Origin: Rhodococcus sp. (in: high G+C Gram-positive bacteria)
GTDB lineage: Bacteria; Actinomycetota; Actinomycetes; Mycobacteriales; Mycobacteriaceae
Assembly: GCA_012515885.1 (NCBI GenBank)
Contig: JAAYXN010000310.1
Location: forward strand, 1-8,255
Length of the DNA stretch: 8,255 nucleotides
Reading direction: 5' to 3'
Within the stretch, counting starts at the first letter, position 1. The number at the start of each line of letters is the position of its first letter. Both the position numbers and the translations under genes were made by a program. Under the pieces are notes generated by a model. It was not told where the DNA came from and did no database searches. It saw nothing but the letters and a program-made list of their open reading frames with translations. Positions 1-6,178 of the stretch are shown here, one piece after another.

Positions 1-140
1 CTGCCGTGTTGCTCATGTAGCCAGGTCGCGAGTGCCGACGTGGCGCGGGCGACGAGGTCGTTGTTCATCCCGTCTGGGCCTTCTTGGACGGGACCGCGCA
101 GTCCTGCGGTGCCGAAGGACAGGTGGGTGTGGGCGCTCAC
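1..140 (-). CDS. pmmB: Phosphosugar mutase (PmmB/PGM2-like, alpha-D-phosphohexomutase family), N-terminal part only
   Basis: Partial gene; only the first 46 codons are in the window and it runs off the left edge. Reading from a GTG at 140, residues 8-16 are SFGTAGLRG, followed by GPDGMNNDLV. This is the N-terminal signature of alpha-D-phosphohexomutases of the PGM2/PmmB branch, where it helps bind substrate phosphate. The GTG overlaps the TGA of the upstream phosphorylase by four bases (GTGA), so the two are almost certainly co-transcribed and translationally coupled. M. tuberculosis PmmB, as I recall it, has about 40 residues before FGTAGLRG; here only seven precede it, and the same frame further upstream gives no family-like sequence. 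The family includes phosphomannomutases, phosphoglucomutases and phosphopentomutases. The phosphorylase partner favours a phosphopentomutase role, but that is inference. The catalytic serine loop is outside the window. Confidence 0.85.
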   Translation of the reverse strand, partial: MSAHTHLSFGTAGLRGPVQEGPDGMNNDLVARATSALATWLHEQHG

Positions 141-931
141 GAGGACTCCAGGACTGATTCCGCGACTCGGCGTAGCAGCATCCCCATCCGCGCCGCGCTG
201 GCGCGTCCGGCGGCGAGGACCTCTTCGTGGTCGAGGTGTTCACCGGTGATTCCGGCAGCCATATTCGTCACGAGAGAGACGGCGAGGACATCGGCACCCA
301 TGGCCCGCGCCGCGATCGTTTCGTGAACTGTCGACATGCCGACGAGGTCGGCGCCGAGTGTGCGCAGCATCCGGATTTCGGCGGGCGTCTCATAGTGCGG
401 GCCGGGCAATCCGGCGTAGACCCCTTCAGCCAGTTCCGGGTCGACGTCGCGGGCGAGGGCACGCAGGTGCGGCGAATACGCATCGACTAGGTCCACAAAT
501 TGCGCCCCGACCAGCGGTGATCGTCCGGTGAGATTGAGGTGGTCGCTGATGAGTACCGGTTGTCCCACTGCCAGGTCGTCGCGGATTCCGCCGGCGGCGT
601 TGGTGAGAATGACGGTGCGGGCACCGGCAGCGATCGCGGTGCGGACGGGGTGCACGACGGTCGCTAGGTCGTGGCCTTCATAGGCGTGGCTGCGCCCGAG
701 CAGGATCAGCGCGCGCTTGCCCCCGATCTGCACCGAGCGGATGGTGCCGGGATGGCCCTGCGCTGACGGCCTGGCGAAACCCGGGAGGTCGGTCATTGGC
801 ACGACGGCGGCAGGTTCGCCGAAAGCGTCGGCAGCGGCCTGCCAACCAGAGCCAAGCACAATCGCGACGGGGTGCTCAGTGGTCTCAGTGAGGGCGGCGA
901 GTCTGGTGGCCGCGCCTTCGTGGGTTCCCAT
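137..931 (-). CDS. punA: Purine nucleoside phosphorylase, trimeric (PNP/MTAP) class
   Basis: Cytosolic enzyme of 264 residues that cleaves purine (deoxy)nucleosides with phosphate to free base and (deoxy)ribose 1-phosphate. Family landmarks run in order: VLGSGW (25-30, phosphate loop with S28), GHPG (59-62), GRSHAYEGH (79-87, with R80 and H82), TNAAGG (110-115), LPGPHYETPAE (175-185, with Y180 and E181), GMSTVHE (198-204, with S200) and TNMAAGI (222-228). By family knowledge E181 and N223 correspond to the base-contacting Glu and Asn of the trimeric low-molecular-mass class, which prefers 6-oxopurines. Length is normal for the class. The ATG at 931 has GGAAG 11 bases upstream. The stop overlaps the next gene, a phosphosugar mutase. 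The orthologue in M. tuberculosis is called deoD although it is not the hexameric DeoD type; MTAP is a less likely alternative. Confidence 0.95.
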   Translation of the reverse strand: MGTHEGAATRLAALTETTEHPVAIVLGSGWQAAADAFGEPAAVVPMTDLPGFARPSAQGHPGTIRSVQIGGKRALILLGRSHAYEGHDLATVVHPVRTAIAAGARTVILTNAAGGIRDDLAVGQPVLISDHLNLTGRSPLVGAQFVDLVDAYSPHLRALARDVDPELAEGVYAGLPGPHYETPAEIRMLRTLGADLVGMSTVHETIAARAMGADVLAVSLVTNMAAGITGEHLDHEEVLAAGRASAARMGMLLRRVAESVLESS

Positions 932-938
932 GACGCGT

Positions 939-944
939 TAGTCT
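939..944 (+). promoter_or_regulatory. Putative -10 element of a leaderless promoter for the crotonase gene
   Basis: TAGTCT fits the actinobacterial TANNNT -10 pattern and ends seven bases before the ATG at 952, so transcription could begin at or next to the start codon. Only 20 bases separate this gene from the divergent phosphorylase, leaving no room for a normal leader, and no Shine-Dalgarno sequence is visible on this strand. The hexamer about 17 bases upstream (CTTCGT) is a poor -35 and lies inside the phosphorylase coding region. Inference from spacing alone. Confidence 0.4.
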
Positions 945-951
945 TCCATCT

Positions 952-1665
952 ATGCCGTATTTGGACCGTGAAGGCGACGTATTCATCCTTGGCCTTGGGG
1001 ACCGTGCCCCTGAAGGTGAGGCGCCCGCAGATAACGAGAACCGATTCGCTCCCGAGTGGATTCTGGCTGTCCACGAGTTGCTTGATGAGGTTGAGGCCCA
1101 TGAGGGCCCCGCTGCGCTGGTGACGACGTCGGCGGGCAAGTTCTACACCAACGGCCTGGACACCACCTGGGTGTTTTCGAACCTGGAGAAGTTGCCCAGC
1201 TACCTCGATTCGATCCACGGCGTGTACTCGCGGCTGCTGACTTTGCCGATGGTGACTGTTGCTGCGGTTACCGGTCACGCTTTCGGTGGCGGCGCGATGC
1301 TCGCGTTGGCACACGATTTCCGGGTGATGCGCGCCGATCGCGGCTACTTCTGCCTGCCTGAGGTGACGTTGAACATGCCGTTCACCGTGGGCATGTCTGC
1401 ACTGGTCACGGGTCGTCTGCCGAAGCAGAACGCTATCGAGGCCATGCTGACTGGACGTCGCTACGGCGGCAGTGACGCACTGGCTGCTGGCATCGTCGAC
1501 GAGACCGCTGACGGCGACAACGTGCTGGCAGCGGCGGTTGCCCGCGCGGCAGCGTCGACGGCGGTGCGGGGTGCGAACCTCGCCGGAATCAAGCAGGGCA
1601 TCCACCGCGACACGTTGACCGCACTCGCCACCATCACTGATGAGAGCAATTTCAAGTTCGGCTGA
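952..1665 (+). CDS. Crotonase-family protein, probable delta3-delta2-enoyl-CoA isomerase
   Basis: A 237-residue crotonase-fold protein likely to act on acyl-CoA thioesters in the cytosol. The oxyanion-hole segments are visible: KFYTNGLD (63-70) and GHAFGGGAM (108-116). The active-site segment LPEVTLNMPF (135-144) follows. In enoyl-CoA hydratase two glutamates do the chemistry. The first, in GGGCEL, is replaced here by Met116 (GGGAML). The second is kept as Glu137. One-glutamate crotonases of this form, such as plant peroxisomal ECI proteins whose DLF..NG.D and SEV..GLP pattern this resembles, shift a 3-enoyl-CoA double bond to position 2. Isomerase is therefore a better guess than hydratase, though the substrate is unknown. 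The protein is shorter than typical hydratases (about 260). It starts 20 bases from the divergent phosphorylase and interrupts the order I recall from M. tuberculosis. The ATG is chosen because the N-terminus matches crotonase beta strand 1. Confidence 0.85.
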   Translation: MPYLDREGDVFILGLGDRAPEGEAPADNENRFAPEWILAVHELLDEVEAHEGPAALVTTSAGKFYTNGLDTTWVFSNLEKLPSYLDSIHGVYSRLLTLPMVTVAAVTGHAFGGGAMLALAHDFRVMRADRGYFCLPEVTLNMPFTVGMSALVTGRLPKQNAIEAMLTGRRYGGSDALAAGIVDETADGDNVLAAAVARAAASTAVRGANLAGIKQGIHRDTLTALATITDESNFKFG

Positions 1666-1747
1666 TTTACGTGGGATCTGAGAAGTCGGTGCGGCCTGCT
1701 GAGGGATCAGGGCAGGACACGCGGCTGCGGGATGAGAGACTGAACGG

Positions 1748-2935
1748 GTGAATCCGGACTTTTCTGTAGCTGCGTCGTTCGAGGTGGTGTCCTCGACTGT
1801 CGCCTCGGTAGCGCCGGATCTTCTTGCCCTCTCGCATTCGATTCATCGCGAACCGGAGTTGGCGTTCGAGGAGGTGCGTAGCGCGGCCAAGATCGTCGAC
1901 GTCCTGCGATCGAACGGGTTTGAGGTCACCGAGGGTGTCGCTGAGTTGCCGACGGCGTTTGATGCGCGTTTTGGTTCCGGTGAGCTTGAGATCGCGGTGC
2001 TCGCGGAGTACGACGCTCTTCCCGAGATTGGGCATGCGTGCGGGCACAACATTATTGCGGCGTCCGCGGTGGGTGCGGGTGTCGCGCTGGCTGCCCTCGC
2101 CGATCAGCTGGGGTTAACCGTCCGGGTTATTGGGACGCCTGCTGAAGAATCGGGTGGCGGCAAAATCCTCATGCTGGAGCGGGGGATTTTCGATTCGGTG
2201 GCGGCCGCGCTGATGGTGCATCCCGGTCCGCTCGACATCATTGGCGCCACGTCGTTGGCCCTTGCGGATGTGGCGGTGGAGTTCACGGGCCGCGAAGCGC
2301 ACGCGTCGGCGGCACCGGAGTTTGGTCGCAACGCTGCGGACGCGGCGACTCTCACTCAGGTCGCGGTGGGGTTGATGCGTCAGCATCTTTCTCCGGGACA
2401 GCAGATTCACGGCATCGTCAGCGACGGCGGCAGCGCCCCGAACATCGTTCCGGCCCGCTCGGAAATGCTCTACTACCTGCGCGCTCATACGTCTGAGATG
2501 CTGGCGGATCTGACGGCGCGCACCCATGACTGCTTCGCTGCTGGCGCGTTGGGCACGGGTTGTACCCATCAGGTACGGACGGTGTCTCCGACGTACACCG
2601 AACTGACCCCTGACCCGTGGCTGGTTCAGGCGTACCGCGAGGAAATCGTGGAGATCGGGCGTGAACCGCTGCCGGTGCAGTGGGAGACGGTGCGTCCGTT
2701 GGGCAGCACCGACATGGGCAACGTCACCAACGTTATTCCCGGAATTCACCCGGTCATCGGCCTCGATTCCGGCGGTGCAGTAACCCACCAGCCCGAGTTC
2801 GCCGCCGCCTGCATCACGGAGTCAGCGGATAAAGCTGTCACGGATGGGGCAATTGCTTTGGCACGAACAGCAATTCGCGCCGCAACAGATACAGCGCAGC
2901 GCGACCGCCTGCTGGAAGGAACGATGACCCGGTGA
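1748..2935 (+). CDS. amiB1: M20 family amidohydrolase AmiB (PM20D2/AbgB-like)
   Basis: A 395-residue zinc-type amidohydrolase, cytosolic with no signal peptide. The metal-site motifs are LAEYDALPEIGHACGHN (85-101, with Cys98 and His100), PAEE (131-134, general base and metal Glu), MVHPG (157-161) and the C-terminal THQPEF (346-351). A central dimerisation segment starts near residue 170 (the VEFTGREAHASAAP region). The EIGHACGHN form and the GSTDMGN segment (319-325) are typical of the PM20D2/AbgB branch, whose known members cleave beta-alanyl dipeptides or p-aminobenzoyl-glutamate; the substrate here cannot be read. The GTG start has GAGAG nine bases upstream, and the N-terminus fits the family. 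The gene overlaps amiA by four bases (GTGA). An 82-base gap from the crotonase contains only a weak bulged hairpin, so read-through from upstream is possible. Confidence 0.9.
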   Translation: MNPDFSVAASFEVVSSTVASVAPDLLALSHSIHREPELAFEEVRSAAKIVDVLRSNGFEVTEGVAELPTAFDARFGSGELEIAVLAEYDALPEIGHACGHNIIAASAVGAGVALAALADQLGLTVRVIGTPAEESGGGKILMLERGIFDSVAAALMVHPGPLDIIGATSLALADVAVEFTGREAHASAAPEFGRNAADAATLTQVAVGLMRQHLSPGQQIHGIVSDGGSAPNIVPARSEMLYYLRAHTSEMLADLTARTHDCFAAGALGTGCTHQVRTVSPTYTELTPDPWLVQAYREEIVEIGREPLPVQWETVRPLGSTDMGNVTNVIPGIHPVIGLDSGGAVTHQPEFAAACITESADKAVTDGAIALARTAIRAATDTAQRDRLLEGTMTR

Positions 2936-4086
2936 ACGCAGTGATCGATCGATGGCTTCACGATCACGGCGACGACATGATCGCCTGGCGTCGTCATCTC
3001 CACGCCCACCCAGAACTTGCCCGGCACGAGTACGCCACCACCGAGTTTGTGGCGTCGCGGCTCACCGAAGCGGGGCTGTCCCCCCAGATTCTGCCTGGTG
3101 GAACGGGGTTGACCTGCGATTTAGGTCCCAGTGAAGGTGCGCGGATTGCGCTGCGCGCCGACATGGATGCACTGCCCATGCAGGAGTTGACCGGCGCCAC
3201 CTACTCGTCCACGGTCCCGGGAATCTCGCACGCGTGTGGCCACGATGCCCACACGACGGTGCTGTTGGCGACGGGATTGGCGCTCGCTGAGATCGATGAC
3301 CTCCCTGTCGGGGTGCGGCTGATCTTCCAGCCCGCCGAGGAAGTCATGCCGGGCGGTGCACTCGACGTTGTCGCGGCCGGACGGCTCGAAGGAATTTCGA
3401 GAATTTTTGCGCTGCACTGTGATCCGAGACTTGAAGCCGGGAAGGTGGGTGTCCGCCTCGGCCCCATCACGTCGGCTGCGGACACGGTGCAGGTGGTGTT
3501 CGACTCACCAGGTGGCCACACGTCCCGTCCGCATTTGACGACGGATCTGGTGTACGCGATGGGCACGGTCATTACCGGACTGCCCGGTTTGCTGAGCCGA
3601 CGCGTCGATCCGCGTACCGGCACCGTCATGGTGTGGGGCGCTGTGCAAGCAGGCCAAGCCCCCAACGCGATCCCGCGCACCGGCATGATGACTGGCACCG
3701 TGCGGACCGGGGATCACCAGACGTGGAGTTTGCTGGAGCCGCTCGTTCGCGAACTCGTCGACGGGCTCCTTGCCCCCACCGGGGTGCGTTACCAGCTGGA
3801 ATACCGACGCGGAGTGCCGCCGGTCGTCAACGACGATATCTCTACCCGGATGTTTGAAGACGCCATCACCCGCACTGGTGAGGACGCGCTCGCTGACACC
3901 CCACAGTCCGGTGGTGGCGAAGACTTCTCCTGGTACCTCGAAGACGTGCCGGGCGCAATGGCACGGTTAGGGGTATGGTCCGGGGTAGGTGAGCAGCTCG
4001 ATATTCATCAACCGACGTTTGACCTTGATGAACGTGCCCTCGCCGTGGGCGTGCGGGTGTTTACCAATCTAATTCTGGACAGCTGA
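2932..4086 (+). CDS. amiA1: M20 family amidohydrolase AmiA (N-acyl-amino-acid amidohydrolase/AbgA-like)
   Basis: A 384-residue M20D amidohydrolase, cytosolic, expected to remove an acyl or amino-acid group from an N-acylated amino acid or related amide. Motifs run in order: HAHPELARHE (24-33), RADMDALPMQE (75-85), SHACGHDAH (99-107, with Cys102 and His104), QPAEE (133-137), LHCDP (161-165), SPGGHTSRP (192-200, dimerisation domain), GGGEDFSWY (327-335) and HQPTFD (359-364). All expected metal and catalytic positions look intact, and the length is normal. The GTG start overlaps the amiB stop, with GGAAGGA 11 bases upstream inside amiB. Tight overlap of two related but distinct hydrolases recalls the AbgA/AbgB pair of E. 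coli, which work together on p-aminobenzoyl-glutamate. A heteromer here is inference. A second in-frame GTG lies nine bases downstream. Confidence 0.9.
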   Translation: MNAVIDRWLHDHGDDMIAWRRHLHAHPELARHEYATTEFVASRLTEAGLSPQILPGGTGLTCDLGPSEGARIALRADMDALPMQELTGATYSSTVPGISHACGHDAHTTVLLATGLALAEIDDLPVGVRLIFQPAEEVMPGGALDVVAAGRLEGISRIFALHCDPRLEAGKVGVRLGPITSAADTVQVVFDSPGGHTSRPHLTTDLVYAMGTVITGLPGLLSRRVDPRTGTVMVWGAVQAGQAPNAIPRTGMMTGTVRTGDHQTWSLLEPLVRELVDGLLAPTGVRYQLEYRRGVPPVVNDDISTRMFEDAITRTGEDALADTPQSGGGEDFSWYLEDVPGAMARLGVWSGVGEQLDIHQPTFDLDERALAVGVRVFTNLILDS

Positions 4087-4132
4087 TATTACGCTGCGCT
4101 CACAGCTTTGCCGCCTGGCACGAGAGCAGAGT

Positions 4133-4170
4133 GTGACTGGGAAGCAACCTCGTACACGGCGACAGGAAAC
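4133..4170 (+). promoter_or_regulatory. Putative GlnR binding site upstream of narK
   Basis: Three of the four boxes of an actinobacterial GlnR site occur at the expected spacing: GTGAC (4133-4137), six bases, GCAAC (4144-4148), then GAAAC (4166-4170), exactly 22 bases after the second box. The position expected for the third box (4155-4159, CACGG) does not match the GTNAC consensus. GlnR is the OmpR-type nitrogen regulator that controls nitrate and ammonium uptake genes in this phylum, so the location before a nitrate transporter is apt. A candidate -10 (TATTTC, 4184-4189) is weak. Consensus is from memory. Confidence 0.4.
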
Positions 4171-4231
4171 ATCTGCGCGTCACTATTTCCCGTAGCGGTG
4201 AGATCCACCGAGAAGGACGGGAATACACACA

Positions 4232-5566
4232 ATGGCAATCGATTTCGCGGAGCGTAAAGCGCTCTCTGAAGGTACCCCGACGTTCCGTAAAGGCCGGTGG
4301 ATCGATCACTGGGACCCGGAGAACGACAAGCAGTGGAACACCATCGGTAAGTCGATTGCCCGTCGAAATCTCATTCTGTCGATGGTCGCTGAGTTCCTCG
4401 GCTTCGCGATGCTCGCGCTGTGGGGAATCGTGGTTCCCCAACTCAACAACGCCGGGTTCGATTTCAGCTCGGACCAGCTGTTCTGGTTGATCGCGCTGCC
4501 TGGTTTGACGGGCGCCCTGATGCGCTTCCTCTACACGTTCACGGTCCCGATTTTCGGTGGACGCAACTGGACGGTCATTTCGGCGCTGCTGCTGATTCTC
4601 CCCGCTGGCGGCTTGGCGTGGGCGGTCAGTGACCCGACGACGTCGTTCCCGGTGATGTTGGCGATTGCGTCGCTTGCCGGTTTGGGTGGCGGAAACTTTA
4701 CGTCGTCGATGGTCAACATCTCGTTCTTCTATCCGCAGCGCGAAAAGGGCAAGGCTCTGGGCCTCAACGCGGCAGGCGGCAACCTGGGCACGGCGTGGGT
4801 GCAGTTCACGGTGCCGCTGATCATCGTGTCCGGTGCTGGTTTGGCGCTCGATCGTGCTGGCCTGATCTTCATTCCGCTGTGCATCCTCGCCGCGATCCTG
4901 GCCTGGCGGTACATGGACAACCTGAGCTGCGCGGTGTCAGACAGCAAGAGCCTGATGATGGCGGTGCAAAACCCGCACACCTGGATCATTTCGGTGCTCT
5001 ACATCGGTACGTTCGGATCATTCATTGGCTACGCCAACACGTTCCCGACGCTGCTCAAGTCCGAGTTCCCGGAAATCACGGCCAACATCGTGTTCCTCGG
5101 CGCCCTGATCGGCGCGCTGCTGCGTCCCCTCGGTGGCATGGCGGCCGACAAGTTCGGTGGTGCCCGTGTCACGATCGCAGCGTTCGCTGTCATGGCACTC
5201 GGTGTTCTCGGACTGCTGCAGACACTCGAATCCGGGTCGTTCCTGCTGTTCCTGCTGACCTTCCTCGTGCTGTTCGGCGCCGCAGGTGTGGGCAATGGCT
5301 CGACCTACCGGATGATTCCGACCGTGTTCCAGATCGGACGCACCACACCCGAGGAGGCAGCAGTGGGTCGACGTCTGGCCAGCGGCTGCATCGGTATCGC
5401 CGGTGCGATCGGCGCGCTCGGTGGCTTCTTCATTCCCCGCGTTTTCGCTGGACTGGGCATTGAAGGCGGTTTCCAAGCCTTCCTTGTCACCTACCTGCTG
5501 ATGATGGTCGCCGTCTGGGCCATCTACCAGCGCAAGGGTTCAGCTCTGCGCTCCATGCAGGTCTAG
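4232..5566 (+). CDS. narK: NarK-type nitrate/nitrite transporter (MFS, NNP family)
   Basis: A 444-residue inner-membrane carrier with about 12 hydrophobic segments after a hydrophilic N-terminus of about 45 residues, a layout common in actinobacterial NarK proteins. The first nitrate signature spans 151-186 (GLGGGNFTSSMVNISFFYP, then KGKALGLNAAGGNLG). The second spans 349-363 (GAAGVGNGSTYRMIP). Arg98 (ALMRFLYTF) and Arg298 (ALLRPLGG) sit where E. coli NarK has its two anion-binding arginines, by inferred alignment. It probably imports nitrate or exchanges nitrate for nitrite. No nitrate reductase lies in the window, so assimilatory versus respiratory use cannot be decided; the possible GlnR site favours assimilation. 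The ATG has AGAAGGA 14 bases upstream. The gene stands alone and is absent from this position in M. tuberculosis as I recall it. A 9-base direct repeat, GCAGGTCTA (5557-5565 and 5570-5578), straddles the stop. Confidence 0.93.
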   Translation: MAIDFAERKALSEGTPTFRKGRWIDHWDPENDKQWNTIGKSIARRNLILSMVAEFLGFAMLALWGIVVPQLNNAGFDFSSDQLFWLIALPGLTGALMRFLYTFTVPIFGGRNWTVISALLLILPAGGLAWAVSDPTTSFPVMLAIASLAGLGGGNFTSSMVNISFFYPQREKGKALGLNAAGGNLGTAWVQFTVPLIIVSGAGLALDRAGLIFIPLCILAAILAWRYMDNLSCAVSDSKSLMMAVQNPHTWIISVLYIGTFGSFIGYANTFPTLLKSEFPEITANIVFLGALIGALLRPLGGMAADKFGGARVTIAAFAVMALGVLGLLQTLESGSFLLFLLTFLVLFGAAGVGNGSTYRMIPTVFQIGRTTPEEAAVGRRLASGCIGIAGAIGALGGFFIPRVFAGLGIEGGFQAFLVTYLLMMVAVWAIYQRKGSALRSMQV

Positions 5567-5594
5567 AGGGCAGGTCTAACGGGACCGTATACAA

Positions 5595-5615
5595 GCGGGC
5601 AGCGCTAGCTGCCGC
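5595..5615. terminator. Short hairpin after narK
   Basis: GGCAGC (5598-5603) pairs with GCTGCC (5608-5613) around the loop GCTA. Two more pairs form if G5597 bulges out. It begins about 30 bases after the narK stop and has no T-run. Alone it is a weak terminator. With the larger hairpin that follows it may help end narK transcripts. Confidence 0.35.
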
Positions 5616-5627
5616 ACATAGTTTCGC

Positions 5628-5674
5628 CAGCGTGGGGCCTAGCGACGTTTTATGAACGTCCTGGCCCCACGTTG
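5628..5674. terminator. Nested hairpin between convergent genes, probable bidirectional terminator
   Basis: An outer stem pairs 5628-5639 with 5663-5674 over 12 positions. Nine are a perfect CGTGGGGCC/GGCCCCACG repeat, followed by one G-U and two further pairs. Inside it, GACGTT (5644-5649) pairs with AACGTC (5655-5660) around a 5-base loop. It lies downstream of narK on the plus strand and at the very end of the convergent cyclotransferase gene on the minus strand, so it can serve both. The TAA stop of the minus-strand gene (5652-5650) is partly in the inner loop. There is no T-run on either side, which is usual for actinobacterial hairpin terminators. Confidence 0.65.
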
Positions 5675-6114
5675 CGGCTGTTTCGGGTCCGCAGTGCAAG
5701 GACATAGTCGTCGGGGGCGCCCGCAATTTCTGCAGCATCCGCGACCACACCGATGTAGCGGGCCGACGGCAAACCGCCCTCGTAGGCGTCGAGCACATAC
5801 AGCCACGCCAACACTGATTCGCCGTCGGTCTTATCGATACGCACCCGAATCTTGCGGTGAAAGCCCAGTTCGGAGCCCTCCCAACGGTCCAGGCTCTTCT
5901 CGTCCTCTTCGGGAACGTCATAGAGGACGACGAAGACACGGGAACCGGGTTCTTCGACGACGGTCGCGAGGGCACCCTCCCAGCCGATGTCTTCGCCGCT
6001 AAAGGTCAGTCGCCAACCGTCCAACCAGCCCGTGCCTGCCATGGGTGAATGGGGGCAGCGCTGTTTCATTTGCTCCGGATGCATGTTGGAGCCGTAAGCG
6101 GCGTAGATCGACAC
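5650..6114 (-). CDS. Gamma-glutamylcyclotransferase-fold (GGCT/AIG2-like) protein, Rv3304 homologue
   Basis: A 154-residue cytosolic protein of the GGCT fold, from the GTG at 6114. Residues 3-11 are IYAAYGSNM, the glycine-rich substrate loop of the family. DRWEG (76-80) carries Glu79, in the position of the catalytic acid, and GLPSARYIG (114-122) ends the barrel. Family members turn gamma-glutamyl amines or peptides into 5-oxoproline, but many bacterial ones have no tested substrate. Actinobacteria of this kind use mycothiol rather than glutathione, so glutathione turnover is doubtful. The frame stays open to an ATG at 6222, but residues before IYAAYGS do not look conserved and the M. tuberculosis protein, from memory, begins right there. 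A TACCCT box six bases before the GTG supports this start. An ATG at 6150 is the main alternative. It converges on narK and diverges from lpdA. Confidence 0.85.
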   Translation of the reverse strand: MSIYAAYGSNMHPEQMKQRCPHSPMAGTGWLDGWRLTFSGEDIGWEGALATVVEEPGSRVFVVLYDVPEEDEKSLDRWEGSELGFHRKIRVRIDKTDGESVLAWLYVLDAYEGGLPSARYIGVVADAAEIAGAPDDYVLALRTRNSRNVGPGRS

Positions 6115-6120
6115 CCAGCA

Positions 6121-6126
6121 AGGGTA
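6121..6126 (-). promoter_or_regulatory. Putative -10 element of a leaderless promoter for the GGCT-like gene
   Basis: On the minus strand TACCCT is followed by six bases and then the GTG chosen as start. The TANNNT match and spacing fit leaderless initiation, and no Shine-Dalgarno is visible before that GTG. A -35 match is poor (TGGTTA at 6149-6144). If transcription does begin here, the longer reading frames starting at 6150 or 6222 are ruled out. Confidence 0.35.
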
Positions 6127-6149
6127 AACGGTGGCCGGTAATCTAACCA

Positions 6150-6178
6150 TTGCAGTGTTAGACGGAAGACACATAAAT
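6150..6178 (+). promoter_or_regulatory. Possible promoter for lpdA
   Basis: TTGCAG (6150-6155), then 17 bases, then ATAAAT (6173-6178): a reasonable -35 and spacing, and the most AT-rich hexamer in the spacer. It would leave a leader of roughly 150 bases before the lpdA ATG. That leader (about 6185-6337) shows no clear riboswitch, terminator or convincing leader gene. It lies beside the start region of the divergent GGCT-like gene, so the two promoters could interfere. Confidence 0.3.

Noticed and set aside
13..243. Minus-strand open frame rich in Arg and Pro across the phosphorylase/mutase junction
   Set aside because: It is a shadow of the two real frames. Its composition is typical of an out-of-frame GC-rich reading, and the adjacent frame gives the clear FGTAGLRG motif.
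793..1605. 270-codon minus-strand open frame opposite the crotonase
   Set aside because: It overlaps both the crotonase and the phosphorylase start, is rich in Arg, His and Gln without recognisable motifs, and the plus-strand frame carries clear crotonase motifs.
1695..1716. Small hairpin between the crotonase and amiB (CCTGC/GCAGG plus TGA/TCA)
   Set aside because: It needs a two-base bulge and has no T-run; it is too weak to call a terminator.
5557..5578. 9-base direct repeat GCAGGTCTA around the narK stop
   Set aside because: It occurs only twice with a 4-base gap, and is most simply a small local duplication or chance. There is no sign of an insertion-element target site because nothing lies between the copies.
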